This document shows positions 22,907 to 34,640 of a stretch of DNA of 64,000 nt, piece after piece. The notes under the pieces are model-generated. The model saw only the letters and a list, made by a program, of their open reading frames with translations, was not told the DNA's origin and did not search any database. This DNA is from Azolla caroliniana (Eukaryota > Polypodiophyta): assembly GCA_043228905.1 (NCBI GenBank), contig JBHGNT010000012.1, positions 9,052,001-9,116,000 of the forward strand, read 5' to 3'. Position 1 is the stretch's first letter. Every line of letters begins with the position of its first letter. The position numbers and the translations under genes are program-made.

Positions 22907-22915
<9 letters not shown>
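21625..22915 (+). pseudogene. LINE-type ORF remnant, 3' end
   Basis: Translated pieces in order: NNSKTMIMLVKSQKKD, FKYLGFEVPSNHRWNECA, VEVGNRTYFAFENTCKHGD, VLLYGVEVWGGSIPK, then an inverted duplication, FFVEQGNRTHRHMLELIPL, LSSHAL and LCTLCPKQV ... HTLIQCS (a Cys/His zinc-type block like that at the end of plant LINE ORFs). The LYGVEVWG block matches the end of non-LTR reverse transcriptase. Stops, frameshifts, a 21-base C run (22040-22060) and the palindrome show that it is dead. It ends in the tail module and (TC)n at 22909-22937. Confidence 0.7.
22091..22449. repeat. Large inverted repeat, arms about 173 bp, 13-bp spacer
   Basis: Left arm 22091-22263 and right arm 22277-22449 are near-perfect reverse complements, with a few mismatches (for example near 22172 and 22365). 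The spacer GCAAAAGACTCAT is at 22264-22276. Both arms encode the same LINE peptide (SGWMQNMAKWLGRWDASHLL), the right arm on the plus strand and the left arm on the minus. Confidence 0.95.
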
Positions 22916-22939
<24 letters not shown>

Positions 22940-23206
22940 CATGCGAGCATTCTCTTGTGCGCTCTACTCCATTTTATTGCCCATTTTACCCGTCTCTCTC
23001 TCTCACACGCGCGCACGCGTTCTCACATGCACTCCACCCATCCATTTCAGTGGCCTCTCTCTCTCTCACACACACACACACTCACATGCCCGTCCATTTT
23101 ATGGGCGACGAGTCCATTTTATGGGCGACGAGGCAACGACAATACATAATCATCATGGATTATGGATTATGGATCATACATCATGCATCATACATCATGC
23201 ATCATG

Positions 23207-23237
<31 letters not shown>

Positions 23238-23400
23238 ATATCAAAAGGACTATGAAAATGTGGAACAAAAGGTCCAAGAGAAAGAAAGAAACCTTGTACT
23301 TGTTGAACTGGGAAATCCTCTCCTCTCTCTCTCTCTCTCTCTCTCTCAGATCTTCCATTTTCCTGTGATTCCCCTTGGAGAGAGAGCGTGGAGATCGCCA
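22916..23400. repeat. Microsatellite-rich stretch
   Basis: (TC)n 22909-22937, a CA-rich run near 23067-23082, two 20-bp units TCCATTTTATGGGCGACGAG at 23093 and 23113, (CAT)n 23205-23237 and (CT)n 23323-23347. Frames through it are low-complexity artefacts. The last part may already be the 5' region of the trihelix gene. Confidence 0.8.
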
Positions 23401-23572
23401 TGGCCATAGGCCATCTTCTCCTTCCTCACCACTTTCCTCCTTCTTCTTGCATCTCTAATTCCTGCAGAAACTCTTGGAATTCAGTGAATCTTGCAGCGAA
23501 GAAGACTGTCTAACCAACACTCACTCACTGAACTCCCTCTCCCCCTCCTTCTCCCTCTCCTTCTCCTTCTCC

Positions 23573-23626
<54 letters not shown>

Positions 23627-25597
23627 ATGTGGGAAATTGTTCTGAAGAATTGGGTCTTGATTTAAGAGAACAGATGTAAGCGAATCCCCGAGCTTTTCAA
23701 CAGATGGCTCTGTGCTCTCTCTCTTCTTGTAACTGTTTCTTTCTTTAAAAAAAGAACGGTTTCTTTCAGATCTTCTCCTCCACAGATCGGTAAGAATTCG
23801 TGCCATTTCTTTTGTTTACTGTTTCCTTCTCCTTCTTCGTTGTGTGTTTGTTTGGCTGTATCTATGCCCATTGTGATGAATTCTGGTCACAAAATGGCAC
23901 TTTCAGTGCATTGGTTCTGGAAGGAAATTAGAACAGGTATCTTTCAACAGAAATGATTGATGTTACTGCTTCCTTAGTTTGTATTTCTTTTTCCGTGTTA
24001 GAATGATGGACTCTGCACACCAAATGGTTCCTGTAAGGCAAGAATGGTGGATTCTTAAGGTTCCTATCTTCTTCAAATCTGTTCGTTTGTATTTCTTTTT
24101 CCATGTCTGTATGCGTGATCAGTGTGAATTGTGAGAAATTCTGGTAACACAATTCCCCCTTTAGAGAATATCTTAGAAATCAGATGAATCGAACAGCTAA
24201 GTTAACAGAAAAATTGACGGAATATTGGTTTTTTTTCCTCTGCTTCAAACCTGTTTGTTGGAGATCTTGTTATCATCCCTTTCTGGTTTCCGCTTCCTTT
24301 TTATATCTTCCTCTGTTTGTATTATGAGATTGCTGAATTCTATTAGTCTTAGAAGCCCCGAAAGGTAGATGAACAGAACAGGTGTTTTGAGAAGAGAATT
24401 GATAACGTTCTCTGTGCCTCAATCTTGTTTGTTTGAGAGCTTGGAAGCATTCTTTCTGTTTGTTTTTCTTTGTTTTGTTTTCCGTTTCTCTCTGGCCGCA
24501 TGAATGATCAATATGCTGACATCTGGTCAAATAATGGTCCCTCTAGAGGGCATACAGAAAGAAGAGTTATGCCGTTAACAGAAATGATGGATATTTTAAG
24601 GTTTCTCTATCTTCTTGAACCTTGTTTGATTGAGATATTTTTGGCATCCAGGGGGGATGAAATTATGGTGTAATTTGAAATATTTGATTCTAATGTCATT
24701 CGTAACAAAATTTGACAGATAAACAGCTAGCTTGAAAAGCCTAGTCTAGAAAACAGATGAAAGAACAGGTCTATTATGAACAGAAATGAGGGAGCTTTAT
24801 GGTTTTTCTTTCTCTTCTTCAATCTTATTTCCTGGGAAACTTGGAAACGTCTACGGCAAGAAGAAATCATGGTGCCTGCAAAGCTTATTTTCTGAGTTTC
24901 TCTTTTCGTGATAAGATTTGGCAGATATGGTGAAAATTTTAAGATTTCTCTCTGCTTTGAAGATAGATGACTAGCTGTTTGTTTGAGATCATGGAAGCGT
25001 CTAAGGGGAGAAGAAATCACGGGTTTTGCAAGCTTATTTTCTGAGTTTGTCTTGTGATTTTGTGTTGAGATTTGATAGATATGCTGAGATTGTTTGAGAT
25101 TTCTCTCTGCTTCAATCTTGTTTATTTGAGAACTTGGAACATATAGGGGAAGAAAACACTATGGCAATTTGCAAGCTTCCTTATAAGTGTCATTTTTTGA
25201 TGAAATTTGACAGATAGACAACTAGCTGTTTGTTTGAGATCTTGGAAGCATCTAGGGGGAGAAGAAATCGTGGTGTTTGCAAGCTTACGCCTGAGATTCT
25301 CTTGCCATTTTGTTATGAAATTTGACAGATATGATGAAGTTTTACGATTTCTGTCTGCTCCGATCCGGACGTATCTAACGGAAGAAGAAACAACAGTGTT
25401 TGCAAGCTTTCCTTATAAGCTTCTGTTGTGGTTTTCTGATGAAATTTGATAAATAGGAAGGCAGTCATTTTTTAGAGAACTTGGAAGTATCTAAGGGGAA
25501 GAAGAAATCATGGCTGCCTTATAAAAGATTGTCTTGTTATTAGTGATGAAAATCAGCAGATAAGTGCCACTAGTTGTTTTGCACACCTTGTTGAAGC

Positions 25598-25634
<37 letters not shown>

Positions 25635-25646
25635 GCTTGAGAAGCC
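23401..25646 (+). promoter_or_regulatory. Probable 5' leader region of the trihelix gene
   Basis: No coding frame. It begins with a pyrimidine-rich block and (CT)n at 23581-23624, typical of plant 5' UTRs. CAGATCGGTAAGAATTCG near 23785 looks like a splice donor, so much of 23.8-25.6 kb could be a 5'-UTR intron. The distal part is a degenerate tandem repeat (24858-25525), and a (GT)n tract (25600-25629) ends 17 bp before the ATG. Exon structure here is inferred, not demonstrated. Confidence 0.4.
24858..25525 (+). repeat. Degenerate tandem repeat, six units of about 112-150 bp
   Basis: The block GAAGAAATCATGGTGTTTGC (with variants), usually followed by AAGCTT, recurs at about 24861, 25011, 25149, 25261, 25384 and 25504. 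Between blocks are variants of GATGAAATTTGACAGATA and TTGAGATCTTGGAAGCATCT. Weaker related pieces extend back to about 23900. It lies directly upstream of the trihelix CDS. Confidence 0.75.
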
Positions 25647-26361
25647 ATGCCTCAAAAGGATGATCTTGATGATGATGATGATGGATCTGAGTCATCCTCT
25701 ACAGAAGATGTAAGCGAGGAGTCACAAGACTCCTTAACAATGGAGGATGAGACTGCCCCTTCTGCAAACACTACAACTCTGTCTTCGTATACTGGCTCCG
25801 GTGAAGGTGAAGGAGCTATTGTGAAACCTCCTTATGTTACAGGAGCCCATGACAAAGATAACATGATGATGGGAGGAATGTTGTTGTCACAAGGTTTTAT
25901 TACTCCCAGTGAAGAGGAGAAGAAGAAAGAGCATAAGAAGAGATCGAAGAATTGGACTCGAGCAGAAACATTGAAGCTGATTAAGGCAAGAAGCGAGCTC
26001 GATGAAAGGTTTAGAAGAAGTGGTCGGAAAGTCCCACTTTGGGATGAAATCGCTCTTTCTTTGCAAAGAGCGAATTTCTCTCGTGATGGTCAACAATGCA
26101 AAGATAAGTGGGAGAAGCTCACTGCAGGTTATAAGGAGGTCCGGGATGGTTCAAGAGAGAAAGAAGATCATCCATTCTATGAAGAGCTCCATTCTTTGCT
26201 TTCATGGAAATCTTACAAAAGAGAGAATGAAGATGGGATTAATGTGAGAAGAGAAGATACCCCTGGTTCTAGTGATGGCAACAATGCAAAAAGGGTGAAA
26301 TTCGAGCTCGGAAATGATCATAATATCCATAGTCGGAGTCAAGTAGGGCCATCATTTGCAA

Positions 26362-26394
<33 letters not shown>

Positions 26395-27227
26395 GTAATA
26401 GTAATAGCCTAGGGGATATTCCCATGGATCCGAGAGATGTTCGGAAGCGAGAATATATATCTCCTCTGAAGTCGAAGAATTGTCATAGTAATAATAGTAG
26501 AGAAGGATCCTTTTCTTTGCTAGACCTTGAGGTCATACAAGAACTCCTTGACACTGTTATCACCAAGCAGCAAGTGTTTTTCAAAGAGCTATTGGATGCT
26601 GTTGACAGGAAAGAACAACTTATTGAACAAATGAGATATGAAAGAGAAGAGAAATGGAGAGCAGAGGAACGGGCGCAACGATATGCTTTCAACAATGCAA
26701 TGATTGTATTAACACAAAGGCTTTTAGGAGAGAAGCCTCCTATTGGAATGAATACAACTGTGATTTCTCCTACAAATACTACAGCAACCACAACATCCTC
26801 TCCTCCGACGATGGCGATGACAACAAATGGACTACTTTTGAACCCCAAGAAAAGGTCTAAAAACTGGAAAAAATCTGAGGTTTTTACGCTCATAAAGCTA
26901 CGGAGGGATATGGAAAGTCGTTTTTTGCAATCCACTAGGAGAGCAGGGCTTTGGGAAGAGATGGGAGAAAAACTGGCATCAATGGGCATTCAACGGGATG
27001 GTAAACAATGCCGAGAGAAATGGGATAAGCTAATGGCTGAATACAAGGATGTGATTGATGGACGGAAAGATAGGGAAGAGAGTCCCTACTTTAAGGAGCT
27101 CTCGACATTCATGAAGAAAGTTAAGGAGACGGAAGAAGCTAACTCTTCTTTGGATGTGATGACTGTTCATAACAAGAAAGAGCCTGAGGAGGTGGTGGCT
27201 ATAGAGACAAGCTACCCCATTTCATGA
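25647..27227 (+). CDS. Trihelix (GT-type) transcription factor with two trihelix domains
   Basis: An intact, intronless CDS of 526 residues. Acidic Ser-rich N-terminus (1-58), first trihelix at about 98-187 (W103, W132, W155; KNWTRAETLKLIKARSEL), poly-Asn at 240-249 encoded by (AAT)n, a coiled-coil helix at about 291-345 (LDLEVIQELLDTVITKQQ), a Thr-rich linker, and a second trihelix at about 401-491 (W407, W436, W459; KNWKKSEVFTLIKLRRDM). Each domain has the three Trp of the Myb-like GT DNA-binding fold, so nuclear binding to GT elements is expected. Two domains around a central coiled coil resemble the GT-2 type, but I cannot assign a subgroup. The ATG at 25647 fits because an acidic tract follows and only (GT)n precedes. 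It converges on PGK. Confidence 0.88.
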
Positions 27228-29261
27228 GAAACAGAGAAGGAAATTCCCATTTTGTCTACACTACAATATTGTGGTCTCTTTTTCCTTTCTAGTTCCAATT
27301 CAAGAAAAAGATCACATTGACAATAATAAAAAGACCATGAGAATCAATATTCTGAAATAACAGCCATATTATATACAAGATGCACAAGACACTTTTATCT
27401 CATAGTGTATTCTTTTCTGGACAGGCTGATTGTGAGATTCAGAATCAGGTTTAGGTTTAGATATAGGTATAGATTTTGGATTCTAGATGCTTTTCTTTTT
27501 ATTGTACAACTACAGAATTTGATACATTCCGGAACAGATAAACATGGGATATGTTATAATTTGCTTATAATTGTCCACTCTTTCCACATAGAGAATGCAT
27601 TGTTGTGGACAAGAAGAGATAAGTTCTATTTGCATTAGTGGACAAGGGATCAAAAACTTTACCTTAATGCTAAAAACACTTCAGATTAAAATGTGTTCCT
27701 TTGCTTCTGTATACAGAAATGCTATTAACGTCAGTCTTAGATCAAATATTTGGATCCACACCCCACTATAATTTAGTCTGTCTTATCTCTTGTTGCCAAA
27801 ATTGTAAAGACTTGGAAACGAATTCTAATTCTCGTATTTCTTTAGGCAAAGGGTGAAGAAGTTTCCTATATAAAGATATATGGTGTCTGAAGAGGCTTAA
27901 ATGTTAAATAGTATATGCCTCATCATACAACTTGTGGAATACCTTACTTTCACTGTGGTGTATTTTTATCGACGCTGAAATCGGCAATGTAATGTCAACT
28001 ACATGCAAATCAACAGATGTATTGGATATTAATGCTTACAGTATTATTAACGTAAATTGTATTCAAATTAATCAAAATCTGATGACATTGTGTGATATTT
28101 TAGCACTTCTCCAAATGATCAATACTTGATCATAAACTTGCAAATTAGTAGTCGACTGTACTGTCTGTGAAATGGTAATGCTTGACAAGACCTCCACACT
28201 TACTTATCCTTAATTCCTTACTAGTAACTTAATCTGTTGACTGATTTTTATACTAGACAATTTTGTCATGCATTCATCCCAGAAAATTTTGTTACTACCA
28301 ACACACTATCAATTGCTTAACATTGTAATATGGATAACAATGCTACCATCATCAGTTGCTTAATCTGGTACCACAATATTGATTGTTTGTGGTTGACATT
28401 TTGGCAACAGAGATCTATAATATGACAAGAAATGCCAAAGATCACCTTTTTAGCCTTGCTATTGACGATCACACACCCATGAAACGAAGCTAAAATGGTA
28501 AAGACACCAACTAACAAACGTGATCGAGCATCCTAGGCATGAAAGCACTACTAAAGTCATAGGTGTTGCAAATTTGTTAGCCCTTGAGGATTGATGGAAC
28601 TGTTTCCTTGTGATCCTAATGTTTTCAAAATAATGCTCTTTTCAGTTATTGGTTTATAAAAAAAGCTCTTCCCAAAAAACGATTGGCAAATGTGTAATTT
28701 AAGCGATTACTCAATGTCGAGGTGCCAACCAACAAATACAGTGACTGAATAACAACAATTTGTGGATGATTATTGTAGCTCTAGAATATAATAGTAGCTA
28801 GTTCACGATCTGGCCACTAATCAACATCACATTATTAAATTAGCACAGAACGTAAGGCACTTGATTCTTCTGCATTTTCAAATCAATATCAGCAAAACAT
28901 ACAGATAAAGACTGTTTATATGAGAATATCTCTAATCAGAATCAACCTGTATGCAGTTTATCTGATGTATTACATCTTGCGTACTGATTATTATTGTTAT
29001 TGCAAAATCCTAAGAGGAAAATTATTGTGTATATATGTAGTGTACTTCAGTTTTGGTAGTATATACTATTGTAGTATGAGCCTTCAATGCTATCTCACCC
29101 CCCAATATTTTTAATATTAGGGTTTTTAGATCAAATTAGCCTACACAAAGTTCAGTTTTTTTCCTACATACAAGATGAATCGAGGGGGTGCCAGATGAAC
29201 TAACATTGTGAAGGTCATGTAATTAGGTAAGACATTTTACCACGTTCATCAAGGTTTTGAA
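27228..29261. other. Intergenic region between convergent trihelix and PGK genes
   Basis: AT-rich, with no coding frame of note. Possible polyadenylation signals for the trihelix gene (AATAATAAAAAG near 27321) and T-rich sequence beyond the PGK stop codon. I recognise no transposon in it. Confidence 0.5.
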
Positions 29262-29456
29262 TCAAGCATCATCAAGGGCAGCCACACCAGGTAAAACCTT
29301 CCCTTCTAATAGCTCCAAACTTGCTCCACCACCAGTGGATATGTGGCTTACCTTATCAGCCACACCTACTTTCTCTACTGCAGCAACAGAGTCTCCTCCT
29401 CCAACTATTGTAGTAACGCCTTTCCCAGTTAATTCAGCTAGTTTCCTCGCAATAGC
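29262..29456 (-). CDS. PGK: PGK exon 6
   Basis: 195 bp including the TGA stop, residues 429-492. Contains the nucleotide-binding [11 protein letters not shown] loop and the C-terminal [14 protein letters not shown] helix start, ending GVAALDDA. The acceptor TTTTTTTCAG has a good pyrimidine tract. Confidence 0.95.
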   Translation of the reverse strand, partial: AIARKLAELTGKGVTTIVGGGDSVAAVEKVGVADKVSHISTGGGASLELLEGKVLPGVAALDDA

Positions 29457-32400
29457 CTGAAAAAAAGGAACATATGTTGATGCCTCTACATGACCATTAT
29501 TATGGCCTCCAATGAGACCTGAGACCTAGCACAGATTCTCGCCGTTGTACATTTAACTTGACAAGATAATAAAAAACTACTCTTACTTACCAAAACCATA
29601 CAGCTTTGAACATATTTTGTAATCATGGGTAACTGACGCCAATCAAAAGTGCAATTTTTATCTCAACTGAAACTTCGAAATCTCAAAACAATTCAAAATC
29701 AATGGGCTGATGGTAATGTTACGGGCATGACCATAATTTATCCCGTGAAAGTTTGAACCGTAGTATCCTACACATGAGGATACGAGTGTGAGGGTTAATC
29801 ACGAGTGTAAAGGGGGAGGATTACTTTTAATCCTAGGAATTAAGCCAACCCATAAGGGTCAAGCGTGAACTTGCCTTGGGGCTTTAAGTCTGGCTATAAA
29901 TATGAGGCCTAGCTACCCTCATTAGTCACCTTATTCGACTACGTCACGACCATGATCTTGTGGTGAATAGACTCTTGTAGCAAGCACGCCAATACTAGGT
30001 ACAACTCAATGCTATGGCGGTGATATGGGACGCCGATCAAGGCTCGAGTCCGTCTCGATCCCTTTGCTCAAGGGGGGGTCGGGTGATCAACCCCAAAATA
30101 TTTACTTGGTACGAAGATGGCCCACTATAAGACACTTCTTACACACATTGGAGGATGGATTCATCATTAGGCTACCTTATATGGACATACATCTATTCTA
30201 TGCACTGTGCAGTGTGATAGGGCAGCTGCGAACTTCATCACATCAATTACAGATTTGAGGTAGGCAGATATACACGAATACCTCTAGGAGAAAGAATTTG
30301 CCAATTGTGTCATCAAGGAGTGGAATCCGAAGATTTGAGGTAGGCAGATATACACGAATACCTCTAGGAGAAAGAATTTGCCAATTGTGTCATCAAGGAG
30401 TGGAATCCGAAGGACACTATGTTTGCCACTATAGTGTCTTTATAGGGAGATACCATTGCCTCATTAAACAATGCTTTGGCCCGCTATGCAAGGTAATAGA
30501 ATATGAGGACCAACGGTGCCTAGGACTTTTCTTGTTAGAGCTCAAGAGACATCGGGAAAAGTTGTTGAAGAATACAGCCGCCACACAAGCTTCCACAAAG
30601 AACAATCACAACTTTCTTTAGTCTCATCACTCCTACTAATGCTACAAGTCAATCAAGGGATACACAAATGGGCTCTCGGCCAGGACATAACAAAGGGGTT
30701 ATAATTGATCGGGCAATAGCAATTTGTCGTGCACGTAGGCCCAGCCCCAGGACCACGACCTCAACACCCTTGTCATCGACAAATAAAGGCCGTTATCACA
30801 AGTGTTTCCCTCACTTCGGAGACCTTTCCATTCTGGATCGACCCATGCTAGAGATCTTTCGAAGACAAAAGCTACAATATATCTAACTTGAGAATCTCAC
30901 ATGTGCCGAAAACCAGATTCCCTCGTCTCTTTTTATCTTATTTACTTTTATATTTATGGAGTAATATTTATTTTATTTTGATTTGGTGCTCTCAAAGACG
31001 AGACAATACTTAAGATGTAATCTCTTGTTTGGTCTTATAGGCCATTTTGGCCTCTTAAAAGACGTTAATATATCTTTCTTCTTTCTTTCTTTCTTATGTA
31101 TCTACCATTTATTTCCTTATTTCATGCTTACATTAGAAATAATCTCTCACAGGTAAGGCCATAGATTGAGAGTTCAAATCCCAGTCATGTACGAGGGAGG
31201 GATAAGTCCTGATCATGGAATTAATCACTTATGGAGCGCATTCTAATGATATCTACTAAAATAATGTTATCCATATACTTGTCTGAAGTCCCTACATTTA
31301 GTTGCCACAAAAGATAAGCAACCCCTCCCTTCCCCTCTGAGCATGAAGAGAATAACCAAAAGCAACTTTCATACCCAAAACAAGAAAGCATGGAAACCAA
31401 CACAAACCTCAGTGCCTGAAGCGAACTTATCAAACTCAAAAACTCCCATTGGACCATTCCAGATCACAGTTTTTGTGGTATCCAATACATCACTGAAGGC
31501 CTTGATCGAGTCAGGGCCAATGTCCAAACCCATCCATCCATCAGGAATTGCCGAGGCAGGAACAATCTATGAGAAAGAAACAACTTGAAAATTTCATGAA
31601 ATCTTGCAAATCATTCTAACTCCAAGAGAGATTATTCATACTCGAACAGAAAGTAATATACAGCAACCCAAGGATCATACCTTGCTCTCAGCATCAGGTG
31701 CAAACTTGTCTGCTATAACCACATCAGTTGGCAATAGAAGCGAGATGCCTTTGGCCTTGGCTTTCTTAATCAGGCTTGTTGCGAGTTCCAACTTGTCTTC
31801 TTCCACCAAGGAAGAACCCACCGACAAACCTTGAGCTTTATAGAAAGTAAAGATCATTCCACCACCAAGTAAAAGAATATCACATTTCTCCAGCAGAGAT
31901 TCAATGACTCCTATTTTCGAAGATACTTTAGACCCTCCTATTATGGCTGCGAACGGCCGAGTGGGAGTGGAGACAGCACCAACCAAATAGTCTAGTTCCT
32001 GTGTTAATTGCAATTAGTTACTAAACAATCTAATAATCCAAATATTTAGCTCCTATGGTATCACCACGACAAGTTACATGACTAAGAGAAAGAGAAAACT
32101 TTGGAATGGAAAATACCAACAGAAAGATCTGAGAGCAATGACATGTAGCTCCTTGTTATAAGCTCAAAAAGTAATAGTTATACGGAGAACCTCTCGAAAT
32201 GCTCCTGAGTTTTTCTATTATTTCCACAGAAGGCCCTTAAGCCTCTGTCATTTCCTTGGTTAAACCAATTATATTTGCGGCACAAAGCTATTTAAGCGAT
32301 TATATGGTCAATCCATCCTCTTTTTCTCTCTTTCAGGCACTTATGTGTGGACTCAAAACAATTATATGGTCAATTCATCCCCTATTTTTCTCTATTCGGC

Positions 32401-34484
32401 ATGTTGTCAAAGGGTGTCTGATGAAATAATGAAAATTAGGGGATTTTGAGAAACTAATGAAAAACCCAGGAACCTGGGAAAATGGAGATATGTAGCTTTT
32501 GGGAAAAAGAAAGGAAAACCTATGCGTATCTAGGGAATTATATAACTAGGAAAAAGTTGCACAATTTGTGGAAACAGCAAGAATGTGAAGGTAACAGCAA
32601 CAGTTAGATTACCTTCTGAAGGAGAAAGCCAGCCACAGATGGACTAAGGTACTTTGTTACACCTTCTGTTGAAGCATGTGCTCTATGGGCAGTACCAAAT
32701 GCATCATTCACATAAAGATCAGCAACCGATGCCAACTTCTTTGCATGTTCAGGATCATTTTTCTCTTCTTCTTTGTAGAACCTCACATTTTCCAGAAGCA
32801 AAACATCACCATCTTTAAGAAGAGCTACCTTCTTCTCTACTTCCTCTCCAATTGAATCATCTGCTTTCTCAACCTATTTAGATTAACAAGGATTGTTCAG
32901 ATTCCAAAGACAAGACATTTCAATCTCTACACCAGTGATAGATTGGATGTATTGTATATATATATATATATATATATAAACATACCTTAACTCCCAGAAG
33001 CTCGGAAAGTCTAGGAACAAGTGGAGTCAATCGGTATTTCTCAGTCACGCCCTTTGGTCGTCCCTGCTCAATTTGTAAAAGGAAGAAGTTATCATTTTCT
33101 AATACTTGATACAACACTTTCAGATATGATGTATGACTTCTTGCTTTGTATGTCAATCTCAAAAGGTGCAAATCTCGATGCTTCCATGACAGAACGAGAA
33201 AAGAAAAGTAGATTATAATACTGATCTGATGCTTACAATACTAATCTCATGCAATGCGTGTCATCGAACGCAAGGAATTAAAAGTACGTTTGTTTTATCA
33301 CATATCAAAGAACTCAAATATTTTTCCGATACGTTTTGCCAGAGTCTCATGGCTTTGTGAGTTATCGAACAAGGAATTAGATTGTTCTCTGTCGCACAAG
33401 TATATTAAGAGCTTCTATGCTTAGAAATGCAGACAGAATGAGTCGAAATCCAAAGGCAGGTATTACCATTCTAATACGATGCTTGTAATACAAATCTGAT
33501 GTATAATATCAAAAAAATTCTGGCTCTGTGTTATTGCACGAGTAATCAAAGTGTATAGCCTCACACTAGTCAAGGACTTGGATGCATGTTTTAAATCTTT
33601 TTAATTCAACAAAAAGAACATCACGTTATTTTTGAAAAATCACTAAATATTCTGAAACAAGCCAAAAAAGTAAGAATAAAATATTCTAGCAGAGATGCAG
33701 GAAACAACAAATTCCAATTTATTTTTGAACTACAGACAGCAGATTACAGCATCAACGCTATTCCTCTTCAAACAAAGGCCACAAATTAGAGAAGAAAAAA
33801 GTGTTGAAGCCTTTTAAATACATTCCTTCCGAGGCAAGGCAAGGCAAGGCAAGGTACTAGCAATACTAATATTAATACTAACATTAGTCATTCTGAAACA
33901 AGCAGACAATGATTAATAATGAGAGAATAGTTTTACAGAAATCTTTTGGAATCCAAAGAACGACGAATAATGAAAAGGAAGGAGAGAGAGAGAGAGAGAG
34001 AGATGGGAGCCCTTACAAGGTGACTAGTGAGAATGACCTTAGCAGCATGATGGATGAGATAGGTAATGGTGGGGACGGCAGCTCTGATCCTTGTGTCGTC
34101 AGTGATATGGAACTTGTCATCAAGCGGGACATTGAGATCCACCCTCACAAGAACCTTCTTCCCTCGCAGATCTTCTTCTGTGAGGTCTCCAACGCTTCTT
34201 TTCGCCATAGACATGATGAGCGAAGAAGAGCTACGGCGAGCTGGAGCTGGGTGTCCAATAGGAGGAGGGTTGATGGATCGAGAGATGGAGATGGAGATGG
34301 AAGGGAAGAGTTGGAAATGCGAAGAAGAAGACGAATAAGGAGAGGCCTGCTGGATTCTACTAGTGTTGAAGAAGAAGGAGGAGGACGTGAGGCGAGAGAA
34401 GGATGAAGGCTCTTTCATCTTCATCCCCATCCTCATCGTCATCGTAGAAGCAGAAGCAGAAGAAGAAGAAGGAATCGCCGCCAT
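29262..34484 (-). CDS. PGK: Phosphoglycerate kinase, chloroplast form, six exons
   Basis: Catalyses 3-phosphoglycerate + ATP to 1,3-bisphosphoglycerate + ADP in the Calvin cycle. Exons on the minus strand: 34017-34484, 32986-33063, 32613-32873, 31681-31998, 31408-31566 and 29262-29456 (stop 29262-29264). They give 492 residues, all introns are phase 0, and every intron begins GT and ends AG. Residues 1 to about 92 are Ser-rich and basic with few acids, a plastid transit peptide; the mature part starts near [14 protein letters not shown]. Signatures: [11 protein letters not shown] (110-120), GRPKG (157-161), [10 protein letters not shown] (290-299), [11 protein letters not shown] (447-457) and [13 protein letters not shown] near the end. 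No stop or frameshift was seen. The last intron (1951 bp) holds an LTR piece and a LINE piece. Confidence 0.96.
29717..30085 (+). mobile_element. LTR fragment related to element A, inside PGK intron 5
   Basis: Starts TGTTACGGGCATGACC, has TATAAATATGAGGCCTAGC (TATA at 29895) and the block GGCTCGAGTCCGTCTCGATC shared with the LTR at 6077-6531. It stops after GGGTCGGGTGATC, so the last 80 bp or so of the LTR is missing. Its orientation is opposite to PGK, so it could fire antisense to the PGK coding strand. Confidence 0.8.
30086..31095 (+). mobile_element. LINE 3' fragment inside PGK intron 5
   Basis: Encodes [45 protein letters not shown] (a C-x2-C ... H ... C zinc-type block) and [16 protein letters not shown], the C-terminal end of a LINE ORF of the kind seen at 22.4-22.9 kb. 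The tail module (GGTCTTATAGGCCATTTTGG, then a TTTC-rich run) is at about 31033-31095. It abuts the truncated LTR on its left. Confidence 0.7.
30251..30410 (+). repeat. Tandem duplication of 80 bp in the LINE fragment
   Basis: Copies at 30251-30330 and 30331-30410 appear identical. The duplicated peptide covers [20 protein letters not shown] and shifts the frame by 80 bases. Confidence 0.95.
31148..31186 (+). other. tRNA-like B-box remnant
   Basis: AGGTAAGGCCATAG followed by GAGTTCAAATCCCAGTC in PGK intron 5. The A-box spacing is short, so this is only a fragment. Confidence 0.25.
31408..31566 (-). CDS. PGK: PGK exon 5
   Basis: 159 bp, residues 376-428, with [18 protein letters not shown] and [20 protein letters not shown]. 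The donor GTTTGT is weaker than the others but begins with GT; the protein joins correctly to exon 6 (AIARKLAEL). Confidence 0.94.
31681..31998 (-). CDS. PGK: PGK exon 4
   Basis: 318 bp, residues 270-375, from ELDYLVGAV to APDAESK. Contains [31 protein letters not shown] and the helices leading to ATP binding. Acceptor CACAG, donor AAG|GTATGA. Confidence 0.95.
32613..32873 (-). CDS. PGK: PGK exon 3
   Basis: 261 bp, residues 183-269, with [20 protein letters not shown] and [16 protein letters not shown], both typical of the PGK N-domain, ending GFLLQK. Acceptor AAATAG, donor GTAATC. Confidence 0.95.
32986..33063 (-). CDS. PGK: PGK exon 2
   Basis: 78 bp, residues 157-182, [20 protein letters not shown] then ELLGVK. 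Acceptor GAGCAG, donor AAG|GTATGT. The 112-bp intron after it contains a (TA)n tract at about 32955-32978. Confidence 0.94.
34017..34484 (-). CDS. PGK: PGK exon 1
   Basis: 468 bp, residues 1-156: transit peptide, then the N-terminal substrate-binding domain ([23 protein letters not shown]) ending ILTSHL. The donor is CTT|GTAAGG at 34016, followed by a 953-bp intron. A (GA)n tract lies just inside the intron at about 33981-34002. Confidence 0.95.
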
Positions 34485-34640
34485 AGCGAAGAAGGTTGGT
34501 TGGTTGGGGTCAGCAGCAGGAATGGCAGAACGTTACAGAGGAGACAAGACAAGACAAGACAGACAAACTACAGAGACTGAAGAAGAAGAAGAAGAAGAAG
34601 AAGAAACAGAGAGCTTTTAATGTATTTATTTATTTTTGTA
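34485..34640 (-). promoter_or_regulatory. PGK 5' leader and proximal promoter
   Basis: On the gene's strand the leader is pyrimidine-rich: (TTC)n from the GAA run at 34579-34604, then CTTGTC repeats at about 34546-34560. A TATA-like ATAAATACATTAAAAG lies at about 34616-34635, some 130-150 bp before the ATG. The transcription start is not determined. Confidence 0.4.

Noticed and set aside
22937-23409. Frames with Ser/Leu or His runs (107 and 150 codons)
   Set aside because: Driven by (TC)n, (CA)n and (CAT)n microsatellites.
27446-27460. Telomere-like GGTTTAGGTTTAG; similar TTTAGGGTTT boxes at 49206-49310
   Set aside because: Only one to three imperfect units; not an interstitial telomere array. 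The 49-kb ones may be promoter telo-box-like motifs.
33909-34620. Plus-strand frames of 165, 90 and 85 codons
   Set aside because: Antisense to PGK exon 1 and its leader; composition explained by the transit peptide's Ser codons and the GA tracts.
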